Below are positions 36,097-43,650 of a DNA stretch of 64,000 nt, piece by piece (positions within the stretch are counted from its first letter, which is position 1; each line of letters opens with the position of its first letter). Under the pieces are notes generated by a model. It saw only the letters and a program-made list of their open reading frames with translations, was not told where the DNA came from and did not search any database. The stretch is from Microbacterium sp. H1-D42 (lineage in GTDB: Bacteria > Actinomycetota > Actinomycetes > Actinomycetales > Microbacteriaceae). The stretch spans positions 2,232,001-2,296,000 of the forward strand of contig NZ_CP093342.1 in NCBI RefSeq assembly GCF_022637555.1. The letters run 5' to 3'. A program made the position numbers and the translations under genes.

Positions 36097-36102
36097 TAGG
36101 CT
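36097..36102 (+). promoter_or_regulatory. Putative -10 element (TAGGCT) of aroA
   Basis: TAGGCT ends 8 bases before the ATG at 36111; no ribosome-binding site is visible, consistent with a leaderless transcript. Confidence 0.45.
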
Positions 36103-36110
36103 AAGAACCG

Positions 36111-37436
36111 ATGAGCACACAACGGTATTCCCCCGCCCCGGCACGAGGCTCCTACCTCGCGCCGAGTATCGACCTGCCCGTGCACGCGTCCGTCACCATT
36201 CCGGGGTCGAAGTCCCTGACCAACCGCGAGCTGATGATCGCCGCGATCGCCGACGGTCCGGGTCGGCTGATCCGCCCGCTGCACTCCGACGACTCGCGAC
36301 GGATGGTCGACGCGCTGCGACTGCTCGGGATCAGCATCGAGGAAGTGCCCTCCGGCGGCGAGTTCGGTCCCGATCTGCTCGTCACCCCCGCACCGCTCGG
36401 CGGCGGGGTCACGATCGACTGCGGTCAGGCCGGCACGGTGATGCGCTTCATCGCTCCGCTGGCGGGCATCGCGCACGACGACGTGCATCTCACCGCCGAC
36501 GAGAACGCACTGCACCGTCCCATGGGCGCCATCATCACCGCACTGCGCGACCTCGGCGTGGACGTCGACGACGAAGGCAACTGGTCGCTCCCCTTCACCG
36601 TGCGCGGCCGCGGCCGTGTGCGCGGAGGACGCGTTGAGATCGACGCCTCCGGCTCCAGCCAGTTCGTCTCCGGACTTCTGCTGGCCGCGCCCCGCTTCGA
36701 CGTCGGGCTGCACCTGGTGCACACCGGCGCGACGCTGCCGAGCCTGCCGCACATCGACATGACCATCGAATGCCTCAGCCGGCGCGGCATCCGCATCGAG
36801 CGTCCGGCCGTGGGCGAGTGGCTCGTCGAGGCGGGCACACCGCGGGGCAAGGACGTCACGATCGAACCGGATCTCTCCAACGCGGCACCGTTCCTGGCGG
36901 CGGCACTGGTCACCGGCGGTGAGGTGACGGTCGCCGGATGGCCGCTGCACTCCACGCAGCCCGGCGCACTTCTGCCTGACATCCTGCACGCCCTCGGCGC
37001 TCACACCAGCCGGCATGCCGGCGCGCTCACCGTCAGGGCAGGCGACCGCATTCGCGGCCTCGACATCGATCTGTCCGCGGCCAGCGAGCTCACGCCGACG
37101 ATCGTCGGGCTCGCAGCATTCGCCGACGGCCCCACCACCATCCGCGGTGTCGGCCACATCCGCACCCATGAGACTGACCGCATCGCCGCACTGATCGCGA
37201 ACCTGCGTGCACTGGGCGGCGAGGCCGAAGAGCTGCCTGACGGTCTCCGGATCGTCCCTCGACCGCTGCACGGCGGTGTCTGGCCGGCGCACCACGACCA
37301 CCGGATGGCCACCACGGGCACGCTGATCGGATTGCGGGTTCCCGGCGTCGAGGTCGATGACATCGGAACCACGGCCAAGACACTGCCCGAGTTCACCCAG
37401 CTGTGGGAGCGGATGCTGAAGGGCGCCATCGCGTGA
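36111..37436 (+). CDS. aroA: 3-phosphoshikimate 1-carboxyvinyltransferase (EPSP synthase)
   Basis: A 441-residue enzyme of the shikimate pathway. It has PGSKSLTNRELMIAA near residue 30, DCGQAGTVMRF near 104 (the variant of LNAGTAMR seen in actinobacteria), a conserved HETDRIAAL near 350, and DHRMATTGTLIGL near 398. It joins PEP to shikimate-3-phosphate. The rsgA start overlaps its stop, and the aroA-rsgA pair is conserved across actinobacteria. Confidence 0.96.
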   Translation: MSTQRYSPAPARGSYLAPSIDLPVHASVTIPGSKSLTNRELMIAAIADGPGRLIRPLHSDDSRRMVDALRLLGISIEEVPSGGEFGPDLLVTPAPLGGGVTIDCGQAGTVMRFIAPLAGIAHDDVHLTADENALHRPMGAIITALRDLGVDVDDEGNWSLPFTVRGRGRVRGGRVEIDASGSSQFVSGLLLAAPRFDVGLHLVHTGATLPSLPHIDMTIECLSRRGIRIERPAVGEWLVEAGTPRGKDVTIEPDLSNAAPFLAAALVTGGEVTVAGWPLHSTQPGALLPDILHALGAHTSRHAGALTVRAGDRIRGLDIDLSAASELTPTIVGLAAFADGPTTIRGVGHIRTHETDRIAALIANLRALGGEAEELPDGLRIVPRPLHGGVWPAHHDHRMATTGTLIGLRVPGVEVDDIGTTAKTLPEFTQLWERMLKGAIA

Positions 37437-38473
37437 GCTGGCTGGGCGACGATGACCTCGACGACGTCGATGACTTCGACGAGAACAGCATCCGCACTCG
37501 CCCGAACCCCAAGGCCAACCGCCCGCGCACCAAACGCCGCCCCGCCCACGAGGATGCCAGGATCGGACGGATCCTCGGCGTCGACCGTGGTCGCTACAGC
37601 GTGCTGATCGACGAGGACGGCGCGGACGAGCGCACCATCACGGCCACCCGTGCCCGCGAACTGCGCCGCACCCCGATCGTCACCGGAGATCGCGCCCGCG
37701 TGGTGGGCGACACCTCGGGCGATGAGGGCACACTCGCTCGCATCGTGGGCATCGTCGAGCGCACGTCACTGCTGCGCCGCAGCGCCGACGACACCGACCA
37801 GGTCGAGCGCGTCATCGTCGCCAACGCCGATCAGATGCTGATCGTGGTCGCCGCGGCTGATCCCGAGCCGCGCGCGCGTCTCGTGGACCGCTACCTCGTG
37901 GCGGCGCTGGACGCCGGCGTCCGACCGCTGCTGGTCGTGACGAAGACCGATCTCGCCGATCCGACCGATTTCCTCGCCCACTTCGACGGCCTCGACCTCA
38001 CCGTGTTCACCAGTGCGCGGGCAGAGATGCCGACCGACGAGATCGGCGCGGCGCTGATCGGACATTCCACCGTCTTCGTCGGCCACTCGGGGGTGGGCAA
38101 GTCGACCCTCGTGAACGCGCTGGTGCCTGATGCCAGGCGCGCCACCGGACACGTCAATGAGGTCACCGGTCGAGGGCGGCACACGTCGTCCTCGACCGTG
38201 TCTCTGCGATACACCTCCCCCGCCGGTGCCGGCTGGGTGATCGACACCCCCGGGGTCCGCTCGTTCGGCCTCGGTCACGTCGATCCGGCGAACATCCTCG
38301 CCGCGTACACCGAGTTGGCCGAGATCGCCGAGGAGTGCCCACGCGGCTGCACGCACCTGGCGGATGCCGAAGACTGCGCATTGAATGAGGCCGCCGTCGC
38401 CGGCACTCTCAGCGAGGCGGGGCGCGCACGGCTGGATTCGCTGCAGCGCCTGCTTGCCACCTTCAGCGGCTGA
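37433..38473 (+). CDS. rsgA: Ribosome small-subunit-dependent GTPase A
   Basis: A 346-residue circularly permuted GTPase. The motifs run G4 (TKTD) before G1 (GHSGVGKSTLVNAL) and G3 (DTPGVRSFG), followed by a C-terminal zinc knuckle (CPRGCTHL...C). The N-terminal OB-like domain is preceded by an acidic and basic extension (DDDLDDVDDFDE, then KRR). It matures the 30S subunit. The GTG start overlaps the aroA stop (GTGA), indicating coupled translation. Confidence 0.93.
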   Translation: MSWLGDDDLDDVDDFDENSIRTRPNPKANRPRTKRRPAHEDARIGRILGVDRGRYSVLIDEDGADERTITATRARELRRTPIVTGDRARVVGDTSGDEGTLARIVGIVERTSLLRRSADDTDQVERVIVANADQMLIVVAAADPEPRARLVDRYLVAALDAGVRPLLVVTKTDLADPTDFLAHFDGLDLTVFTSARAEMPTDEIGAALIGHSTVFVGHSGVGKSTLVNALVPDARRATGHVNEVTGRGRHTSSSTVSLRYTSPAGAGWVIDTPGVRSFGLGHVDPANILAAYTELAEIAEECPRGCTHLADAEDCALNEAAVAGTLSEAGRARLDSLQRLLATFSG

Positions 38474-38503
38474 TACGAACCGGATCAGCCGCGAGAACCG
38501 GGA

Positions 38504-38509
38504 TAGTGT
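38504..38509 (+). promoter_or_regulatory. Putative -10 element (TAGTGT) of bcp
   Basis: TAGTGT lies 6 bases before the GTG at 38516, favouring that codon as a leaderless start over the ATG at 38525. Confidence 0.4.
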
Positions 38510-38515
38510 GAAGGG

Positions 38516-38992
38516 GTGACGAACATGCGCCTGGAACCCGGTACTCCTGCCCCCGACTTCTCGCTCCTCGACCAGGACGGCAACACCGTCACGCTTGACG
38601 GGCTGCGCGGGCGCAAGGTGGTCCTGTACTTCTACCCGGCGGCCATGACACCGGGCTGCACCACTCAGGCGTGCGACTTCCGCGACAGCATCGCGTCGCT
38701 GCTGGGCGCCGGGTACACGGTCGTGGGCGTCTCCCGCGACACGCCGGAGAAGCTGCGCGAGTTCCGCGACCGCGACGAGCTCCCGTTCGAGCTGCTCAGC
38801 GACCCCGATCATGCTGTGCACACCGCGTATGGCGTGTGGGGCGAGAAGATGAACTACGGCAAGGTGATCGAGGGCGTCATCCGCTCCACCTTCGTGCTCG
38901 ACGAGCAGGGCGTCATCACCCACGCGCAGTACAACGTGAAGGCGACCGGCCACGTCGCCCGGCTGCGCAAGACACTCGGCGTCGACGCCTGA
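38516..38992 (+). CDS. bcp: Thioredoxin-dependent peroxiredoxin (BCP/PrxQ)
   Basis: A 158-residue atypical two-Cys peroxiredoxin. PGCTTQACDFRD contains the peroxidatic Cys and the resolving Cys five residues later. It reduces H2O2 and organic hydroperoxides with thioredoxin. Two starts compete: GTG 38516, 6 bases after a TAGTGT -10 element (leaderless), and ATG 38525, 8 bases after AAGGGG. Protein content is unaffected apart from three residues. Confidence 0.92.
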   Translation: MTNMRLEPGTPAPDFSLLDQDGNTVTLDGLRGRKVVLYFYPAAMTPGCTTQACDFRDSIASLLGAGYTVVGVSRDTPEKLREFRDRDELPFELLSDPDHAVHTAYGVWGEKMNYGKVIEGVIRSTFVLDEQGVITHAQYNVKATGHVARLRKTLGVDA

Positions 38993-38998
38993 GTCGCG

Positions 38999-39427
38999 TC
39001 AGTCGTCGGTGCCTGCCGGCTTCTCGTCGGCGGCGCTCGGCTGCAGGCGGGGATCGGATGCCCCATCGCGGCGCGTAGCCGCGATCAGCAGCACCAGCCC
39101 GAGCACTGCGATCCCGCCGACGCCGATCGTGAACAGCCAGATCTTCGGCTCGACGGTCAGAGAGGCCAGCGCGAGCGCGATTCCGAGCACCTGAACGAAG
39201 ATTCCGCCGGAGCGCGCCCATGAGGCGCGGCGCAATGTGCCGAAGGCGAACGCGCACAGAGCGAACGCGGCGATGAGTGTGAGCACGATCAGCGCGATCG
39301 CACTCATCATCGACGCGGCTGCGCCTGAGCCGAGGGCGAACAGCTCCATCAGCCCCATGACGGCGACGGCGACCCCCTGCAGCGCCAGGAGGGTGGCTGC
39401 GGCGACGGCGGGCACGGAAGGACGCAA
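38999..39427 (-). CDS. Small four-helix membrane protein, unknown function
   Basis: A 142-residue hydrophobic protein with four predicted membrane segments (about residues 8-28, 36-62, 70-90 and 100-120) and a polar C-terminal tail ending in acidic residues. I do not recognise a family with known function; similar small proteins are common in Microbacteriaceae. Convergent with bcp (6-bp gap), divergent from whiB1. Confidence 0.7.
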   Translation of the reverse strand: MRPSVPAVAAATLLALQGVAVAVMGLMELFALGSGAAASMMSAIALIVLTLIAAFALCAFAFGTLRRASWARSGGIFVQVLGIALALASLTVEPKIWLFTIGVGGIAVLGLVLLIAATRRDGASDPRLQPSAADEKPAGTDD

Positions 39428-39626
39428 GCGAACTCCTTCTACGAGTTGTCTGGAAAACCCTTGATTTCAGATTGTTTCTGTAACAAAATAGACAAAGCCA
39501 TGTGCTCCCACATCGGAGTGGGGCGGGCAATTGCCTGCATGACCAGGGTAGCTGACCCCCGATCCGCTCCCTAACTCGCCGCCGCAAATGCGGCAACCAC
39601 ACCGAACCCTATCTGAGGAGCCATCT

Positions 39627-39875
39627 ATGGACTGGCGCGACAAAGCCGCCTGCCTGACTGTCGACCCCGAGCTGTTCTTCCCGGTCGGGAACACCGGCCC
39701 GGCCGTCGACCAGATCGAGAAGGCGAAGGCGGTCTGCGCCACCTGCACCGTCACCGAGATCTGTCTGCAGTACGCCCTGGAATCCGGTCAGGACTCGGGC
39801 GTCTGGGGCGGTCTCTCCGAAGACGAGCGTCGCGCTCTCAAGCGCCGCGCTGCGCGCGCCCGCCGCGCCGGCTGA
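39627..39875 (+). CDS. whiB1: WhiB-family iron-sulfur transcription factor WhiB1
   Basis: An 82-residue Wbl protein nearly identical in layout to mycobacterial WhiB1. It starts MDWRDKAACLTVDPELFFPVG, has the four [4Fe-4S] cysteines at 9, 37, 40 and 46 (C..CxxCxxxxxC), the turn GVWGG, and a basic C-terminal tail (RRALKRRAARARR). The cluster senses nitric oxide and the protein binds the sigma-A region 4. GAGGAG precedes ATG 39627. About 200 bp of relatively AT-rich upstream sequence probably holds its promoter. Confidence 0.95.
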   Translation: MDWRDKAACLTVDPELFFPVGNTGPAVDQIEKAKAVCATCTVTEICLQYALESGQDSGVWGGLSEDERRALKRRAARARRAG

Positions 39876-39890
39876 CACCACAGATCACGA

Positions 39891-39930
39891 AAGCGCCGGC
39901 TGCCACCCCATCGGGAGGCAGCCGGCGCTT
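39891..39930. terminator. Bidirectional terminator, whiB1 / pdtaS
   Basis: A perfect 14-bp stem (AAGCGCCGGCTGCC / GGCAGCCGGCGCTT) with a 12-base loop between convergent genes. Confidence 0.85.
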
Positions 39931-39955
39931 CTGCATGTAAAGGCGATGATCCGCG

Positions 39956-41434
39956 TCAGGCGATGATCCACCGCATCGGGATGTCGATGGTCACCTGAGT
40001 GCCCTCGCCCTCGGCACCCTTCCATTCGATGGTGCCGCTGAGCTCGCCCTGGATGAGAGTCCGAACGATCTGTGTGCCGAGTCCCTGACCGACCCGCCCC
40101 TCGGGCAGGCCGTGACCGGTGTCGGTCACGGTGACGCGCAGGTGGTCCGCCGTGCGCTTCGCCTCGATGCTGACGACGCCCTCGCGACCCGACAGGCCGT
40201 GTTCGACAGCATTGGTGACCACTTCGGTCAGTGCCAGCGCGAGCGGGGTGGCGTACTCGCTCGGCAGCACGCCGAATCGTCCCTCGAGGTGTGTGCGCGC
40301 TCGTGTGTTGGGTGCGGCGGCGACCTCGGCGACGAGCTTGAGCACGCGGTCGAACACCTCGTCGAAGTCCACGGTCTGAGCCAGGCCGCTGGCCAGGGTG
40401 TCGTGTACGACGGCGATCGCCTCAACCCGTCGCATCGCCTGTGTCAGCGCGTCACGGGCCTCCTCCGAGTGCGTGCGACGAGCCTGGATCCGCAGCAGCG
40501 AGCCTACTGTCTGCAAATTGTTCTTGACGCGATGGTGGATCTCGCGGATCGTGGCGTCCTTGGTGATCAGCTCCTGCTCCTGATGCCTCAGCTCCGACAC
40601 GTCGCGGCACAGCACGATCGCACCGATCCGGTTGCCGTGATCCTTCAGGGGGATCGCGCGCAGCGAGACGGTGACTCCGCGGGCTTCCATGTCCGTGCGC
40701 CACGGCGCCCGCCCCGTGACGACGACAGGGAGCGACTCGTCGACCTGGCGCGCGGGGGGCACGATCCGCGTCGTGACCTCGGCGAGGGACTCGCCCTCGA
40801 GCTCGTCCTCGAAGCCCATCCGGTTGAAAGCAGAGAGCGCGTTGGGGCTGGCGAAGGTGGTGATGCCATCGACGTCGAGTCTGATCAGGCCGTCGGATGC
40901 CCGTGGCGCGCCGCGCCGCGGTGCCGTCGGTGCCGCCAGATCGGGGAACTCCCCGCTCGAGATCATGTGGAACAGGTCGTTCGCGCACTCGTCGAAGCTG
41001 ATCTGCTGCCGCGAAGGCGTACGCACCTCACCGAGGTTCGTGTGACGGGTGAGCACGCCGATGATCGCGCTCTCGCCCGACTTCTGCGCCCGCACGATCG
41101 GCACAGCCCGCACGCGCGTCGGTGTCTCCTCGAACCAGTCCGGCGAAGACGAATCGACGATCGCGCCGGAATCGAACGCGGCCTGCACCTGCGTGCGCCA
41201 CTGCGGCCGCACCTTCTCGCCCACCAGGTCACGATAGAACAGGGTCGCGGCCCCACTGGGACGCGAATGCGTGACAGCGATGAACGTACCGTCCGCGGTC
41301 GCTATCCAGATGACCATGTCGGCCGAGGCGAGGTCGGCGAGCAGCTGGCCGTCTCCGGCGAGTCGATGCAGCCATTCGACATCGGCGTCGGTCAGACGCC
41401 CCTGGGCGTGGACGAGATCACTGAGTGTTGACAC
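39956..41434 (-). CDS. pdtaS: Sensor histidine kinase PdtaS
   Basis: A 492-residue soluble kinase. It has an N-terminal GAF-like domain (about 1-150), a PAS domain (about 175-285), a HisKA_2 dimerisation helix with IHHRVKNNLQTVGSL (His300/301) and a HATPase domain ending with GHGLPEGRVGQGLGTQIV. PdtaS works with the ANTAR-domain regulator PdtaR, whose gene is not in this window, in copper/NO-responsive and post-transcriptional control in mycobacteria. GTG start, 6 bases after TAGGCT. Convergent with whiB1, as in Mycobacterium. Confidence 0.92.
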   Translation of the reverse strand: MSTLSDLVHAQGRLTDADVEWLHRLAGDGQLLADLASADMVIWIATADGTFIAVTHSRPSGAATLFYRDLVGEKVRPQWRTQVQAAFDSGAIVDSSSPDWFEETPTRVRAVPIVRAQKSGESAIIGVLTRHTNLGEVRTPSRQQISFDECANDLFHMISSGEFPDLAAPTAPRRGAPRASDGLIRLDVDGITTFASPNALSAFNRMGFEDELEGESLAEVTTRIVPPARQVDESLPVVVTGRAPWRTDMEARGVTVSLRAIPLKDHGNRIGAIVLCRDVSELRHQEQELITKDATIREIHHRVKNNLQTVGSLLRIQARRTHSEEARDALTQAMRRVEAIAVVHDTLASGLAQTVDFDEVFDRVLKLVAEVAAAPNTRARTHLEGRFGVLPSEYATPLALALTEVVTNAVEHGLSGREGVVSIEAKRTADHLRVTVTDTGHGLPEGRVGQGLGTQIVRTLIQGELSGTIEWKGAEGEGTQVTIDIPMRWIIA

Positions 41435-41440
41435 CTGTCC

Positions 41441-41446
41441 AGCCTA
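41441..41446 (-). promoter_or_regulatory. Putative -10 element (TAGGCT) of pdtaS
   Basis: TAGGCT read leftward, 6 bases before the GTG at 41434. Confidence 0.5.
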
Positions 41447-41482
41447 CTGGGACGGCCTGGATCGCCTTCGGATCCACGCCCG

Positions 41483-41875
41483 TCACAACACGGCGAGTGA
41501 GGCCGCGCGCCAGCGTCCGTCGAGCCCTTCAAGCCGGATCGCAACCGCCCTGGTGCGACCGGGGCCGGCGACCACCACGGCCGCCTCGATGGCGTTCTCA
41601 CACGGTGAGCTCTGGTGGATCGACAGGATCCGGAAGGCGGGGCGGGCTGGTGCCTGTCCACGCGCGCTGCGGGCCCGCGCCGAGAGGTTGGCGCGGGCGA
41701 CCAGAACGCGGAACGCATCCTCGCTGAACCAGCGAGCCAGCTGATCGACTTCTCGGACGCCGGCGAGGACTTCGAGAACGCCCTGTGTCAGGCTGCGCAG
41801 CAATGGCTCGGGATCGGGCAGTTCAGCGGCAGAGGTGGGCTGTGGAGCGAAGTACTCACTCAACGTCGTCGTCAT
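41483..41875 (-). CDS. Rv3235-like protein
   Basis: A 130-residue protein matching the actinobacterial Rv3235 family: LLRSLTQGVLEVLAGVREVDQLARW in the N-terminal half, and a C-terminal beta-rich part ending in GRWRAASLAVL. Function unknown. Family members sit between aroA/rsgA and secA, as here. GGGGGA precedes the ATG. Confidence 0.75.
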   Translation of the reverse strand: MTTTLSEYFAPQPTSAAELPDPEPLLRSLTQGVLEVLAGVREVDQLARWFSEDAFRVLVARANLSARARSARGQAPARPAFRILSIHQSSPCENAIEAAVVVAGPGRTRAVAIRLEGLDGRWRAASLAVL

Positions 41876-41980
41876 TCCGGGATCCCCCGATGCAGCTGGT
41901 CATCGATGCATTGATTGCGTAGCGAACTTCCTGAAAGTAGAACATGCGACCGCGGCCCGCGGAAGAAGCGTCGGCACATC

Positions 41981-41989
41981 TGTGGATAA
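41981..41989 (-). promoter_or_regulatory. Perfect DnaA box (TTATCCACA)
   Basis: TGTGGATAA on the + strand, that is TTATCCACA read leftward, in the gap before the 42029 gene. A second identical copy lies 1.0 kb away at 42988-42996. Confidence 0.45.
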
Positions 41990-42015
41990 CTCGACTGTGC
42001 GCTGCGCTTTTGGCC

Positions 42016-42021
42016 TACTGT
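42016..42021 (+). promoter_or_regulatory. Putative -10 element (TACTGT) of the 42029 gene
   Basis: TACTGT lies 7 bases before the GTG at 42029; no ribosome-binding site. Confidence 0.4.
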
Positions 42022-42028
42022 CGTTCGG

Positions 42029-42622
42029 GTGGAATGGCAGCATCTCTTCGACGACCTGGAAGGTCAGCTCGCGGCCGAGTGGGAGGCCGAGCGCGCCGCG
42101 CTGGATGCCGAGTCCGAACGGCTGCGGATCTCGAAGCTCACTCTGCGCGACCGCCTGCAGGCGATGGTCGGCTCGGAGAGCACTGTGCTGCTGGAGCTTC
42201 TCAGCGGCGAGCGGTGGGAGGCGCCCTTTCGGGTCGTCGGCGCCGACTGGATCGGGGTGAGCGCGAGCGGTGATGCACGGCTGCGCATCGTGCCGCTGAC
42301 GGCCATCTGCTCATTCGGCGTCGACCATGGCATCCTGCTTGCCAGTCTCACCTCGGCCCCGAGCGACACCGACCTGCGCGGGCGCATGTCCTTCGGATTC
42401 GTGCTGCGCGACATCGCCCGGCGACACACACCAGTCACGATCGGCATGCAGAACGGCGACCCGCTGCAGGGGTCGATCGATCGCGCCGGCGCCGATCACC
42501 TCGACCTCGCGCTGCACGATGCGAACGAGCCGCGACGCACGCGCGGGGTGCGCGGGTTTCGCAGCATCCCCTTCACGGCCGTGTCATGGGTGCGGGTCGA
42601 GGGCGCCTCGTCGGCCGCGTGA
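42029..42622 (+). CDS. Conserved hypothetical protein
   Basis: A 197-residue soluble protein I do not recognise. The N-terminal 45 residues form an amphipathic Glu/Ala/Leu-rich helix (WQHLFDDLEGQLAAEWEAER). The rest is mostly beta-strand with a repeated pattern of strand, then ADWIGV / ADHLDLAL, suggesting two similar beta-barrel (SH3- or LSm-like) halves. GTG start, probably leaderless. Convergent with the helix-turn-helix gene. Confidence 0.65.
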   Translation: MEWQHLFDDLEGQLAAEWEAERAALDAESERLRISKLTLRDRLQAMVGSESTVLLELLSGERWEAPFRVVGADWIGVSASGDARLRIVPLTAICSFGVDHGILLASLTSAPSDTDLRGRMSFGFVLRDIARRHTPVTIGMQNGDPLQGSIDRAGADHLDLALHDANEPRRTRGVRGFRSIPFTAVSWVRVEGASSAA

Positions 42623-42658
42623 CGCGTACGTCCGCCGGAATCAGTGCTGGCAGCGCAG

Positions 42659-42937
42659 TCAGTCGCGGTGCAGCGGCGTGGTGCCCCACACCTCGGGGAA
42701 GCTGGCCTCATTCGCCTGGCGCCACAACGCCATCCGCCGTGCGTGTTCGGACTGCTCGGCCAAGTAGTCGGCGAGGCTCGACTCCTCAACTCGCCAGCGT
42801 GGTGGGGAGCCGAGCTGCGATCCGCGCAGGCGCCCCTCCTGCACGAGGGCGATGACTTCATCGACCTCGATGCTCAGCAGCTCGGCCACCTGCGCTGGCG
42901 CGAGGAAGCGCGGAGCCATCTCGGATGCTTCGGGCAT
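42659..42937 (-). CDS. Helix-turn-helix DNA-binding protein, excisionase/BldC-like
   Basis: A 92-residue protein with a MerR/excisionase-type helix-turn-helix (FLAPAQVAELLSIEVDEVIALVQEGRL, about residues 11-37) followed by RWRVEESSLADYL, the wing and final helix of this class. A 35-residue tail follows. No integrase or mobile element is nearby, so a chromosomal BldC-like regulator or nucleoid protein fits better than a phage excisionase. Confidence 0.75.
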   Translation of the reverse strand: MPEASEMAPRFLAPAQVAELLSIEVDEVIALVQEGRLRGSQLGSPPRWRVEESSLADYLAEQSEHARRMALWRQANEASFPEVWGTTPLHRD

Positions 42938-42987
42938 GCTCTCATTCTCCCCGACGCTCCCCCGTCAGGACGAGGTGAACGCGGCGC

Positions 42988-42996
42988 TGTGGATAA
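42988..42996 (-). promoter_or_regulatory. Perfect DnaA box (TTATCCACA), second copy
   Basis: TGTGGATAA on the + strand in the gap between the helix-turn-helix gene and the SAF-domain gene; same orientation as the copy at 41981. Confidence 0.45.
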
Positions 42997-43035
42997 CTTT
43001 TCCGCCACATGCACGCAATCTGTGACGATTGCTGC

Positions 43036-43650
43036 ATGACGCACTCTCGTGCCCGCAGGCCGGTCTTCGGCGACATCCGCTTCGTGATCGGCATCGTCTT
43101 GGTGATCGCCTCCGTCGCCGGCGTCTGGCTGCTCGTCTCGTCATCGCGGCAGACCGCGCCGGTGCTGCAGGCCACCCGCACGATCGTGCTGGGCGAGCCG
43201 ATCAGCTCCGATGACCTCCAGGTAGTCGATGTCGGACTGGGTGCGTTGACCGACACCTATCTGGCGCCCCAGGATCTGGCGCCGGGCTCGATCGCGACGC
43301 GGACCCTCGCCGACGGCGAGCTGGTGCCGCGCTCGGCGGTCGGCACGACAGAGCAGGCCCGCACGACGACCGTCGTCGTGAGCAGCACCGCGACGCCCGC
43401 CGGGATGTCGGCCGGAACCGTCGTGGAAGTGTGGCACGCACCGCTGAGCAAGGACGGCCGCTCGTTCGAGGATCCGCGCATCCTCGTGGGAGACGCCGTG
43501 GTCGTGAAGGTGGCAGAGGCCGACGGAATGCTGGCGCAGACGCGCACGGATGTGGAGCTTGCGATCGATCGCGGCGACGTCGCCGATGTTCTCGCCGCGA
43601 TCACGGGTGGCGACGCGATCTCGCTCGTCCCCGCGGGTGGCGGCTCATGA
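43036..43650 (+). CDS. SAF-domain membrane protein, CpaB/RcpC-like
   Basis: A 204-residue protein with one N-terminal membrane helix (about residues 15-36, FVIGIVLVIASVAGVWLLV) and an extracytoplasmic SAF domain (about 45-110: TRTIVLGEPISSDDLQVVDV). This matches CpaB/RcpC proteins of Flp pilus assembly. ATG 43036 is chosen over the upstream ATG at 43009 to place the membrane helix normally. The MinD-like ATPase gene overlaps its stop. No other tad/flp genes are present. Confidence 0.8.
   Translation: MTHSRARRPVFGDIRFVIGIVLVIASVAGVWLLVSSSRQTAPVLQATRTIVLGEPISSDDLQVVDVGLGALTDTYLAPQDLAPGSIATRTLADGELVPRSAVGTTEQARTTTVVVSSTATPAGMSAGTVVEVWHAPLSKDGRSFEDPRILVGDAVVVKVAEADGMLAQTRTDVELAIDRGDVADVLAAITGGDAISLVPAGGGS

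Noticed and set aside
38999-39427. Anti-sigma or WhiB partner role for the small membrane protein
   Set aside because: It is merely adjacent to whiB1 in divergent orientation; it has no cysteine motif or cytosolic domain suited to that role.
42659-42937. Phage or integrative-element excisionase
   Set aside because: The helix-turn-helix is excisionase-like, but no integrase, att repeats, tRNA target or other phage genes are nearby; a BldC-like chromosomal regulator is more likely.
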